Below the pieces are notes generated by a model, which was not told the origin of the DNA, made no database searches, and worked only from the letters and a program-made list of their open reading frames with translations. The position numbers were made by a program, and so were the translations under genes. Below are positions 1 to 8,700 of a DNA stretch of 53,258 bases, in pieces (the first letter of the stretch is position 1; every line of letters starts with the position of its first letter). This DNA is from Nitrospirota bacterium (GTDB taxonomy: Bacteria > Nitrospirota > Thermodesulfovibrionia > Thermodesulfovibrionales > UBA1546), in assembly GCA_026387575.1 (NCBI GenBank), contig JAPLLK010000025.1, forward strand, positions 1 through 53,258, written 5' to 3'.

Positions 1-191
<191 letters not shown>

Positions 192-227
192 TTATCATAT
201 CATAAAGCCGAAAAAAGCAGCTGACCA

Positions 228-406
228 TAGGAGGCTGTGCCTGTCTTTCGGCAATATTAAACTACCTTTGTAAAAGTATAAATGTTCGTGCAATATATTT
301 GGTTCTTTCCATCTGTTATGCGGGCTATCCGCTCCACTTCGTTGTGACTTCAGCCCCTATTCTGGCAGACCCGTGAATCTTGCCTTAATCCAGACACAGC
401 CTCCTA
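228..406. mobile_element. MITE-like element, left copy (complete)
   Basis: About 179 bp with no gene, bounded by imperfect terminal inverted repeats. The left end reads TAGGAGGCTGTGCCTG and the inverted right end TAGGAGGCTGTGTCTG; similarity continues to about 34 bp. Both ends carry TA, which would fit a Tc1/mariner or IS630-type TA target, though this is inference. A second copy in opposite orientation starts at 53101. Shared internal stretches include GACTTCAGCCCCTATTCTG and CAGACCCGTGAATCTTGCCT with one or two changes. No transposase is encoded, so it would be non-autonomous. Confidence 0.7.
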
Positions 407-433
407 TCATCTTTTAGCCCCCATCCCTCTTTT

Positions 434-453
434 GGCAGGCATACATGCCTGCC
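434..453. repeat. Short perfect palindrome GGCAGGCAT-AC-ATGCCTGCC
   Basis: Nine-base perfect arms (434-442 and 445-453) with a 2-nt centre lie between the MITE-like element and the DsbC-like gene. The same TGGCAGGCATA word occurs twice in inverted orientation beside the right-hand element (52925 and 53069). It could be part of a larger repeat unit or a bidirectional terminator. Other DNA between 186 and 494 is the MITE-like element plus short AT-rich flanks. Confidence 0.5.
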
Positions 454-483
454 GTAAAACTTCATTTTTCGGGTTAAATGTTT

Positions 484-489
484 TATAAT
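484..489 (+). promoter_or_regulatory. -10 box TATAAT of a probably leaderless transcript
   Basis: A perfect TATAAT ends 5 nt before the ATG at 495, and no Shine-Dalgarno sequence is present. With normal -10 to start spacing, transcription would begin at or next to the A of the ATG. The -35 is weak. Confidence 0.45.
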
Positions 490-494
490 TATCT

Positions 495-1331
495 ATGCAC
501 ATTTTGTTATTGCTCATCTTCGCTCTCAGTTTTTTAGCCTTAGGCGAACCCGCCAGAAGCGGGCAGCTCTTAGATATCAACTCTGCTTTTGCCTCAGTAC
601 CATGCGATACAGACTGCATGAAATGCCACACTATCAGCACAGATGAAGCCCGCAATATCCTCACAAAGATCAATGCGCCTGACGCAAAGATATTAAAGAT
701 ACAGATGAGCCCTGCGAGAGGGCTGTGGGAAGTTTCCATAGACAGTAAAGGCCAGCGCGGGCTGTTTTACTTAGATTTTTCAAAGAAATATTTGATAAGC
801 GGCAGCATCATTGAAGTAAATGCGGCAATTGACAAGACAAAAGAGCGGCTTGCTGCACTTAACAAAGATAGGCGGATTAACCGTTCGCTCATCCCGCTTA
901 AAGACGCTTTAATTTTAGGAGATAAAAAGGCAGCAAACAGGGTGATTGTCTTTACAGACCCTGACTGCCCGTTCTGCGGAAAACTTCACGAAGAAATCAA
1001 AAAAGTTGTTGAAAAGAGAAAAGACATCGCCTTTTACATCAAACTGTTCCCTCTGACAAAACTCCACCCTGATGCATACTGGAAATCAAAAAGCATAATA
1101 TGCGAGAAATCACTGAAGCTTCTTGAGGATAATTTTGAGAAAAAATCCATCCCAAAACCATCCTGTGAAACTGATGTGCTTGACAAGAACATAAAACTTG
1201 CGGCAAGTCTCGGCATCTCAGGCACGCCGACGTTAATCCTGCCTGATGGCTCTGTGCTCGCAGGTTTTTTACAGGCTGATAAACTTATAGAGCTTATAGA
1301 CTCGGCAAAAAAGAAAGGGGCAAACAGATGA
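495..1331 (+). CDS. DsbC-like thiol:disulfide oxidoreductase (periplasmic)
   Basis: 278 aa. A hydrophobic signal segment covers residues 1-16. A DsbC-type dimerisation region follows, then a thioredoxin fold with the active-site motif CPFC (C158, C161) after DPD, and the cis-proline motif GTPT near residue 244. C203 and C224 are placed like the structural disulfide of DsbC. The family isomerises or reduces periplasmic disulfides. Before the dimerisation region there is an extra cysteine cluster (C37, C41, C44) ending in CMKCH, formally a CxxCH haem-binding motif but more likely redox or metal. A small palindrome (CCCGC-CAGAA-GCGGG, 549-563) lies inside the signal region. The start ATG has no Shine-Dalgarno. 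The next gene overlaps by 4 nt. Confidence 0.88.
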   Translation: MHILLLLIFALSFLALGEPARSGQLLDINSAFASVPCDTDCMKCHTISTDEARNILTKINAPDAKILKIQMSPARGLWEVSIDSKGQRGLFYLDFSKKYLISGSIIEVNAAIDKTKERLAALNKDRRINRSLIPLKDALILGDKKAANRVIVFTDPDCPFCGKLHEEIKKVVEKRKDIAFYIKLFPLTKLHPDAYWKSKSIICEKSLKLLEDNFEKKSIPKPSCETDVLDKNIKLAASLGISGTPTLILPDGSVLAGFLQADKLIELIDSAKKKGANR

Positions 1332-1900
1332 AAAAAATTATACCCCTTATTTTATTTTTCACGCTGTTGATTATATCTGCCCCCTCATACGCTGATTATA
1401 AAATCATCCTCAAAAACGGCAGGGAGTTTGTTGTGGATGATTACAAGGATTTGAACGGCAAGATAAAGTTCTACAGGGAAGGCGGAGAGATTGAGCTTGA
1501 CAGAAGCAATATAAAAGACATCAAAAAAATTAAAGCCATAAAACAAACAGAAGAAAGCTTGCCTGCTGAAACAACTAAAGATACCACTCCTGAAAAACCG
1601 GCAGATGCAAAAAACACGCAGTCGCAGGGGCAGGAGGTCAATAATAAACTGAAAGAGCTTGGCAAAAAGAAGACACAGCTTATGGCAGAAGGAGAAAAAC
1701 TTACAGCCGACAAGAAGAAACTTGAGGAAGATATCAAGAAAAAAGGGCGTGTGTTAGCAATCCGTGAGAAGAGGGAGATCGAGAAACAGATATCGGAACT
1801 TGAAACTAAGATTAAAAAGTTCAATGAGGAATTCAGCAGACTTGAAGAGGAAGAGGGATTCCTGTTAAAGGAACGCGGAACTCAACAAAAGAAACAATAA
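1328..1900 (+). CDS. Secreted coiled-coil protein of unknown function
   Basis: 190 aa. Residues 1-22 form a signal peptide ending ISAPSYA. A short beta-rich region follows (YKIILKNGREFVVDDY) that resembles a small SH3-like surface module. Then comes a Lys/Glu-rich linker, and residues from about 100 to the end form a long charged coiled coil. The start overlaps the DsbC-like stop (ATGA), so the two are probably co-translated and share the periplasm. No enzymatic motif is visible. The downstream neighbour is convergent, 6 bp away. Confidence 0.75.
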   Translation: MKKIIPLILFFTLLIISAPSYADYKIILKNGREFVVDDYKDLNGKIKFYREGGEIELDRSNIKDIKKIKAIKQTEESLPAETTKDTTPEKPADAKNTQSQGQEVNNKLKELGKKKTQLMAEGEKLTADKKKLEEDIKKKGRVLAIREKREIEKQISELETKIKKFNEEFSRLEEEEGFLLKERGTQQKKQ

Positions 1901-1906
1901 CCAGCC

Positions 1907-2746
1907 TTACTTTTCCGGCACTATCTCAAAAACAAAACTCTGAACCGCCTCTCCGCCGTGGCCGTCAGAAACAACAACCGCAACATCCGCCTTCCCTTTA
2001 AAAGCCTGCGGGACAATCCACTGAATCAAGCCTGTTGTTTTTTCAATAGTCATTCCTGCCGGCGCAGTTTTAAGAGAATAGGCAAGAGTGTCATTGTCAG
2101 GATCTACTGCCTTAACCTGATAAGAAAAATTTTCTCCGTCAAACGGAGTTATCTTGATTGAGATTTTATCGCCCCTTTTGATGGGAACGCCTATCTGCTT
2201 CTCTTTGCCTGCCAGCTCTCCATTTTTAGTCCATTCATACAAAATAGTTACCACATCGCCGTCTATATCGCTTCCAATAACATCAACATATAATACATCT
2301 CCTAATTTAAAGGTTTCCGGCATGATTTTTACTTTACTGATTTCAGGGAGAGCATTTTGTACTTTTACAATGTTGGATAAAATCTCTCTGTCCTTTACCA
2401 TTGCCTTTGCCTGAACTGTATCGCCTTTTTTGGTCTCTATCGCTTTAAATTGAGAGGGGGTTTCGCTGACAGCAGGGTTTCCATTCACCAGCCATTCTAT
2501 TTTTGCATCAGAAAGATTAAACCCCTTTGATGCCAATGATAATACAGAACTGCGCGAGGCATCCACAGGCATAATTTCCAGCGAATATTGAACACCGCTG
2601 ATTACAGCCTTTCGAGATGCGTCTTCCCCCGAAATACCGCTGTTTTCTGCCTTAAGGGTTTTCCCTTTGGCAATATCAGCAGGCTTTTCTGAAGAGCAGG
2701 ATAAAAATAACGATAGAATTATTAAAAAACCAAAGAACCTGTGCAT
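1907..2746 (-). CDS. Lipoprotein with Ig/cadherin-like domain, pilus-cluster associated
   Basis: 279 aa. The N-terminus is a lipoprotein signal with lipobox LSCS (C17), so it should be lipidated and membrane-anchored. The C-terminal 70 residues form a putative Ig (He_PIG-like) domain with the signature DPDNDTLAYSL then TGLIQW and VSDGHGG. Middle repeats (VNGNPAVS and YEWTKNGELAG) look like further Ig-like modules. It is the last gene of the minor-pilin/PilY1 cluster, 2 bp after the PilX-like gene, so it may belong to the pilus or adhesin assembly. That role is inferred from position only. Confidence 0.8.
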   Translation of the reverse strand: MHRFFGFLIILSLFLSCSSEKPADIAKGKTLKAENSGISGEDASRKAVISGVQYSLEIMPVDASRSSVLSLASKGFNLSDAKIEWLVNGNPAVSETPSQFKAIETKKGDTVQAKAMVKDREILSNIVKVQNALPEISKVKIMPETFKLGDVLYVDVIGSDIDGDVVTILYEWTKNGELAGKEKQIGVPIKRGDKISIKITPFDGENFSYQVKAVDPDNDTLAYSLKTAPAGMTIEKTTGLIQWIVPQAFKGKADVAVVVSDGHGGEAVQSFVFEIVPEK

Positions 2747-2748
2747 GT

Positions 2749-3408
2749 TCAGTACTGATAAAGGACAGAAACCTTTGCCCTTTCATCGCTGTTATTAGGA
2801 TTTTCCGCATCTATCTCAATAGTATAAAGATACGGCTTGCTCTGCACTGTCACTTCTCCTGAGTTTGAAGATACTACACCGCCTTTAGTTAACCCTTCAT
2901 CTCCGCCGGAATTGCCTTCAACTGTGTCCACTATTTTTGCGTAAACCCTGTATGTGGTAGTTGTTCCAAGATCAAATTGCATATCGTAAGTGGTGTTGGT
3001 CCCTGGGGTAATAGTCACCGAACTGTCACACCCTGTCCAGCATAATGTTGGGAGGTTTAACTTAGCCGCCAGCCCTGTATAAGCAGCATAAGTAGAACAT
3101 GCTGCGGCTCCGCTTCTGGTGCATCCGACAGGCGTAGTAACAGATGCATTAAGACTAAGCCCTACCGCATTCAATTTATTAATAAACGCTTGTTGGTTTG
3201 CAGATTCCCCTCTCAGTGAAACAAGCTGATAGGTAACTTCACTGCCGCCTATTCCGGCTTCAAGGGCTGTTTTATACCTCTTTTGAATACCCGAAGTCTT
3301 AGTCCCTCCTACCAGCATATATATCAATGCTGTCATGATTGAAAGAGAGATTGCAGCGAGAATCAATACCATCACAAGGGCAATGCCTTTTTCGTTGTCA
3401 TGATGCAT
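2749..3408 (-). CDS. PilX-like type IV pilus minor component
   Basis: The protein begins near GIALVMVLILAAISLSIMTA, a PilX/GspK-type N-terminal membrane helix without a classical GFTLIE prepilin motif. A soluble domain of about 180 residues with two Cys pairs follows. The track starts at 3468, but the extra 20 codons lie inside a tandem 7-bp repeat tract (3399-3468). I prefer ATG 3408 (MHHDNEKG), which is the last word of the tract. Neither start has a convincing ribosome site. It lies in an operon with PilW-, PilV- and FimT-like pilins and PilY1, where PilX-type proteins act in priming pilus assembly and adhesion. Confidence 0.82.
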   Translation of the reverse strand: MHHDNEKGIALVMVLILAAISLSIMTALIYMLVGGTKTSGIQKRYKTALEAGIGGSEVTYQLVSLRGESANQQAFINKLNAVGLSLNASVTTPVGCTRSGAAACSTYAAYTGLAAKLNLPTLCWTGCDSSVTITPGTNTTYDMQFDLGTTTTYRVYAKIVDTVEGNSGGDEGLTKGGVVSSNSGEVTVQSKPYLYTIEIDAENPNNSDERAKVSVLYQY

Positions 3409-3468
3409 GATGCATGATGTATGTTTTTTTATCTTGTATCTTGTATCCTGCATCCTGTATCCTGCCAT
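3399..3468 (-). repeat. Composite heptamer tract A (CARGATA words, A7, CATGCAT words)
   Basis: Read on the minus strand: CAGGATA, CAGGATG, CAGGATA, CAAGATA, CAAGATA, AAAAAAA, CATACAT, CATGCAT, CATGCAT, CATGAC. Every unit is 7 bp. The tract spans the junction between the PilW-like and PilX-like genes, and the terminal word carries the likely PilX-like start codon. The same architecture recurs at 12106, 16391 and 27506. Confidence 0.9.
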
Positions 3469-3471
3469 GTT

Positions 3472-4725
3472 TTACCTCAAATTATTCGGCCTTACAACTA
3501 ATGTATAGACCTTCCATCTGTAGTTCTGATAGTTTGTTATGATCGTCAAGTCAAATGTTCTCCCTAAACCCGCAGCAGGGTCTGAAGCGGGAGGGATTGC
3601 AATGCTATTGTTTGGATAGGTATAGTTAGCGTCCCTTTGCCCTTCATGCGCAAGGATATAAACCCTAATCTCTTTTACTCTCGTTCTTATCTGCGCCGCT
3701 GTTAATCCTGTAAGATTATCAGTATAAGCATCGGCAGGCGTTCCCTCTCCATTCACAAAATCCCCGTCTTCATCATTATCAAGTGCATAAACCACCTGCA
3801 TATCAGCCACACAGTCAAGAATGGGGAGTTCTGTAATTGTTCCGTTTGCCTGGCTGAGTGTCCCTTTATAGAGGATGCCTGTATTGGGAGCACATGCCGA
3901 AGGCATAGTGGCAGGCACTTTTATAAAATAATCTGCCCTGTTAAAAGGCATCCTCAAATTAGTGCCTCTGTCAACACCATATACCATATAAGTTTCTGTT
4001 GAACCTGCGGGCGGGGCAAAATTTGCAGTGCCGCTGTATTGTGTAAAAAAGACGCCTGCGTTTGTTATTAATGAACGTGTATTGGCAGCACTACTTCCGC
4101 CCGGAGAAATGACAATTACCCTGACAGTATTCTCAGTAGAGGCGCCGGTACTACAATCCGTGTCTCCGGCTCCGGCATTCGGATATTTGTTCAGATTTTC
4201 ACAGGCAGGAGTCCATGTATTTTTGTTGTCGCCGACTCTTAGGTAATTCCATTTTTTGGCTGTGTCATTTGTTGCAATTGTTGTGGATTTTATTGAGAGG
4301 TAGTCCGCGCCGTTCCAGCCTGTATTATTGCCGCTTCTAATAGCCATTGGCGCGCTACCGGCTGTAACCGCAGCGGGGCAGGCTCCGGCAACAGTAGCGC
4401 CATTGTTAAAGGTTGTAGGATTAGGGGTAATAGTGACATCTGAAACAGCCTCGCAGTAACCAACAAGCTGTTCCCAGTCATTCCCATCATTATCCCCGTC
4501 TACCTCCACATTCCACGGTAACCCGTATCCCGCACTCTCTAAATCCCGCCTTAATATCTCAAGCCCGATTGCGCCCTCTATATTGGTCTCTGCTACCTTA
4601 CTCTGCTGTTTAAACTGGGTTAAAAGGCTCGTAAATACCCCTGAAGCAGAGGCTATGATAAGCAAAAAGACAACCATGGTTATCATCAGCTCAATTAAAG
4701 AAAAACCATCCTGCCTCTTAACCAC
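3472..4725 (-). CDS. PilW-like type IV prepilin
   Basis: 417 aa. A class III prepilin leader with cleavage motif G-FSLIELM (GFSLIELMITMVVFLLI) is followed by a hydrophobic helix with the conserved Glu at mature position 5. The large C-terminal domain has several Cys residues, consistent with disulfides. Length and order fit PilW of the pilV-W-X-Y1 cassettes. These minor pilins form the tip complex that primes pilus assembly and carries PilY1. It overlaps the PilV-like gene upstream by 8 nt. Confidence 0.88.
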   Translation of the reverse strand: MVKRQDGFSLIELMITMVVFLLIIASASGVFTSLLTQFKQQSKVAETNIEGAIGLEILRRDLESAGYGLPWNVEVDGDNDGNDWEQLVGYCEAVSDVTITPNPTTFNNGATVAGACPAAVTAGSAPMAIRSGNNTGWNGADYLSIKSTTIATNDTAKKWNYLRVGDNKNTWTPACENLNKYPNAGAGDTDCSTGASTENTVRVIVISPGGSSAANTRSLITNAGVFFTQYSGTANFAPPAGSTETYMVYGVDRGTNLRMPFNRADYFIKVPATMPSACAPNTGILYKGTLSQANGTITELPILDCVADMQVVYALDNDEDGDFVNGEGTPADAYTDNLTGLTAAQIRTRVKEIRVYILAHEGQRDANYTYPNNSIAIPPASDPAAGLGRTFDLTIITNYQNYRWKVYTLVVRPNNLR

Positions 4726-5182
4726 TTTGTATCCTCACTACAGTGCTGATGTTATGATTGTAATCTTCGTTCCGCCATTTCCAGCCGACTCTGATAGTTA
4801 CCCGTTTTGTGTTGGAATCAATCGCGGTAACGCTCCTATTAGTGCAAAATGTAAAACCTGCTATGTTTCTAAAATCTCTTGTAATAACTGCGCCTGCTGC
4901 AAAAGGTGCAGGCGTTGCCGGGCAGTTCGGGTTGCCTGAAATATCCACAGCGTCTGAAACTAAATTGTCGGTGGATAAAGTATATCTGAGATTCCTTGCC
5001 TGCTCCATCCTCATTGCCGCAATGTTCGCCGCCTCATCTCTCAAGTTATTTTTCATGTTTGAGTCAATACTTACAAGCGCAGTCTGCATCAGGGCAAAGA
5101 ACACCAGAAGCGATATCGTAAGGGCAATCACCACCTCAACAAGAGTAAAACCTTTCTTATTTGGCAACGCAGTTTGCAGCAT
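4718..5182 (-). CDS. PilV-like type IV prepilin
   Basis: 154 aa. The leader MLQTALPNKKG is followed by FTLVEVVIALTISLLVFFAL, a prepilin peptidase site plus transmembrane helix. The short globular domain has two cysteines (C74 region and C94 region) and is typical of PilV. Its 5' end overlaps the FimT-like gene by 26 nt, indicating tight translational coupling. Confidence 0.86.
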   Translation of the reverse strand: MLQTALPNKKGFTLVEVVIALTISLLVFFALMQTALVSIDSNMKNNLRDEAANIAAMRMEQARNLRYTLSTDNLVSDAVDISGNPNCPATPAPFAAGAVITRDFRNIAGFTFCTNRSVTAIDSNTKRVTIRVGWKWRNEDYNHNISTVVRIQSG

Positions 5183-5756
5183 TACACAGCCCCCCGCTTG
5201 TTATGAGTGTTGTAAGTTTCCCGATATTTATTGCTGATGCTGACACCTCAATGCAGTTGTAATCCGCATCATAACTTGTATTGCTGCAGATGGTTTTAGG
5301 CAAACATGTTTCGCCTGCGGGGCAATCATTATCAACTGCACATCTGGTCGCAGTAGTTGTTGAGCAATATCCGGCTATGGAAAGCCCTCTCGTATTAAAA
5401 TCCAACTGATTACTGCCAATCCATGCAATAGGATACCCTGAATCCAGTGTTCTTGTCAGTAGTTGAGTATCAGGGATGCCGGCTGTTTCAAGCGCTCCGT
5501 TTCCATCCGGAGCGGGCTTTGTGTCGGCATAGACCGTGTATGAAGTTGTAGCCAATGTCACAAAATGAACCCTGCTTCTGCTCATCGCATTTGCCCTTGT
5601 ATTCATTAAATCAGAATACATCTCCTTGATTTGGCCCTCCACTTTATATTTGCCCATCCAGCCTTGAAAAGAAAAACCAAGGGCGATAACCAGAATGCCG
5701 ATGATTGAGATGACAATTATCAGCTCTACTAATGTTACGCCTCTTGTATTAGCCAT
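5157..5756 (-). CDS. FimT/GspH-like pseudopilin
   Basis: 199 aa. Leader MANTRG then VTLVELIIVISIIGILVIAL, a prepilin signal with Glu5. The following segment (KEMYSDLMNTRANAMSRS) is typical of FimT/GspH, which are processed by prepilin peptidase and join the pilus tip. An unusual Cys-rich stretch near residues 128-168 contains RCAVDNDCPAGETC, a C-x-x-D-x-D-C type motif also seen in the PilY1 protein here (ACNSGTDC). It probably forms local disulfides. Confidence 0.86.
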   Translation of the reverse strand: MANTRGVTLVELIIVISIIGILVIALGFSFQGWMGKYKVEGQIKEMYSDLMNTRANAMSRSRVHFVTLATTSYTVYADTKPAPDGNGALETAGIPDTQLLTRTLDSGYPIAWIGSNQLDFNTRGLSIAGYCSTTTATRCAVDNDCPAGETCLPKTICSNTSYDADYNCIEVSASAINIGKLTTLITSGGLCNAANCVAK

Positions 5757-5760
5757 CCTG

Positions 5761-8700
5761 TTATCTCTCCCTCATGTGGAGTATCTTTTTTACAGGCGGC
5801 GGTGTTGAAATAAGAGATAACCCCTGCGCAGTCGGGGGAACGCCTTCAAGGGCGGTTGTCCTTCTTCCTCCTGCTCCTGAAAAGGCTGTTGATAAATCCA
5901 ACTGCTCAATGCTTCCTGTAGAAACCTGCATCAGCGCCTTCCCTTTTAATAAAGCGCCTGCTGAGCCTCCTGTGGAATATTTTACTGCCCAGATAAAGCT
6001 CTTGCCTCCGATGTCGCATTCATCAGAGTACGGCTTATATGTTGTAAAGAACACAACGCCGGATGCTGTCGCCAGCGGGTCAGTAATAACCCTTTCTGCC
6101 TTAAAATTCCTTGCCGCATCAGGGGAATAAGTATATGAACCGGAGCCCTCAAGATTTATATACCACCCTTTAAAGCTTGCATCCTCAGGGTTGATTGGGG
6201 TATTAGCAACATTAGTTACATTGGTTAATTCTCCGCAAAGCGCGGCGGAAGGCTCTGTGCAGGTGGGTGAATTTGTACACGGAGTTGAACAGAAAGTGCG
6301 CAGAGTCGTACAGGCTGTATCAAATCCGCTTATTGAGAAACAGGGGTCTTTTATGCCGAAAAGCATTCTGCGGTTATCAGCATCATCCACAGTGCTCCCC
6401 TGCACAAAATAATACCTGCCTGTGCCGAAATACAGCCATATAATCCCTGCGCTCTTTTTCTCAAGCCGCGCCACTGCTGATGTAACAGGCCCCACATCGT
6501 CTATTACTTTGCTCCATACCCAGTTATTGGGATTAAGCGCTGTGCTCCCTGTGCTTGATACATCATTACCGGCAAGGTCTTCCTTTGTTAGAAGCCTTCC
6601 AATGCCTCCGTTGGTCCATGTGTTAACAGTGCATATATTACTTGTAGCTGTGCATTTTTTTACATACGGGATATAGACAGCATCATCCTGATAATCCGTG
6701 TCGCTGTCGTGTGTGGCGTTAAGCATTGAGCCTGCAAAGGCAAATGTGATTCCTGTATCTATGGGGTTAGTCGTTGCAAGGGCACCGGTTTTTAAATCAA
6801 GGACAAAAAGCTTCATGTTTTGATCAGAACGCCCCAAAAATTGCATATCTCCTGTGCTTACCGGGCCTGTAGGCCCTGAACCAAAAACAACAAACCACCT
6901 GCCGTTTGTATCAGTATCAGGTGTGCTGGCAGATACGCCTGCAGTCCTTGATTTTATCCTTACTACAGCAGGGCCTGTGGTAGCAAAACCAAGCTCAGGA
7001 TGAGAAAACTCCCAGAGAAGCTGAGGATTATTCTGGTCAGTGATATCAAGGGCAAAATATGACGAATAACCAAGCCCTTCAGTGGTATGGCCAGAGGTCG
7101 GATCCAATTTCGGTGTATTTACACAATCAGTCCCGCTATTACATGCAACTCCTGTTTTTCTGCATGCGCCGCCTGTCCTCATGCCTCCGATAAGAATCGT
7201 CTTCCAGCTATTTACTGACTTTTTACACTTCCAGTAATCCGAATATGTTGAAGACGAACACTCTGCAATCTGGCCGGCAGCCGCTGTATCAATATTAATG
7301 CTTGCGTCAAATATATAGGGAGTGAAGTCAACGCTGTATACATGGCAGTAGTCGGTATCCAGCATATATCTGAGATATGGAAGCACATTCTTGGGAATAA
7401 AAGCCCACATCTCCTGACCCAAGGGTGTGGCAGGGTCAGGATTTGTTAGTTTTGCCTTTTCAAGCGCCGTATCCTGCCCGCTCCACTGTAATTCAAGTTT
7501 GCCGAGTTTAAAGGCATGGAGCATCCCATCGTTGCCTCCGGCAAAAACCATTCCCCTGTTTGTATATGCTGATGAATCTATGAAGGACTGATATGTTGTA
7601 TCGCTATAGGTGGTGTTGTAGCTGTTCAAAGGCAGCCATGACGCAATCTTCGGTGTTGAATTTAATATATCGCCGAGCTTCCATACATTTGTCGTTCCGC
7701 CGATTGTTACAGTCCTTGCCCTTTGCTCAAATATACCATCAGCATTTAAATCTATATCCTCGCCGTGAATATATTTAATCAGGGTTGTTGCATCGGCAGA
7801 ATTAACGCTCCCGTCATGATTGAGGTCGCCGTCAATCCAGCTGTCAGTGTTAACATCGCCGCTTGCCGGCAAATCAAAATAAGGCAGTAATGTAGCTGAA
7901 TTATCAGCATCTCCGTTAAGGGTGTCTTTTGAAAAATTGCCTGACAGAAAACCGGTTCCGTTAATTGTCGTATAAATCTTCCTTTTTGTTGCTGCAACTG
8001 TAACATCCCTGTTCCATAAGAGCTTGCCTGCCTCCCAGATATTCCCCAGATCTTCAAACGCAACAGTTGTCTTTGTTGTGTCGGCATCGCCGTCTCCGTC
8101 TGTGTCCTGATACCGCCTTGCTCTGGTTGTTTGTGTTGTGGTGTCAAAGTAAAGCTGCGCTATATAGTCATTTATGAGATTGAGTTTTCTGTCCGGCGTT
8201 TCCTGAAGCGTATCTTCTCTTATGTTGCTGTTGGCAAAAAACGGGTCAACATAATACCATAAATTCTGCAATGAGCCTGTCCAGTTGATTACATCATTGC
8301 CGAACCTGCGAGACGGATAAAAAACTGCCTGAATAAGGTTTGCGCCGCTTCCCTCGCCTGAGGCAAGCACAGATGCCGCAGTTCCTGAAGATGCCCTTTT
8401 AAGCATGGTAGAAAGCGCATTCTCTACAGCGGTTTGAATCTCATAACCATCACTGGCTTCATAATAATTATCCGGCTCGTTATTGCCGTCTTTATCCCAC
8501 TCTGACTGAAGGTCAGGAAGGTTATTTCCGTTGCTGTCTTCAAACCCGCCGTTTATTGCGGCATACCGGAGGAGCGTAGAACCCTTGCCAAAGGCAGAAA
8601 CAACATACAGGGTTAGATTTTGCGTGCCGGAAATGTTGCCTGAATTTGAAGTGCCTCCCAATGTATTATAATTTCTCAGGTCTTTTGTGTGCACCCACAG

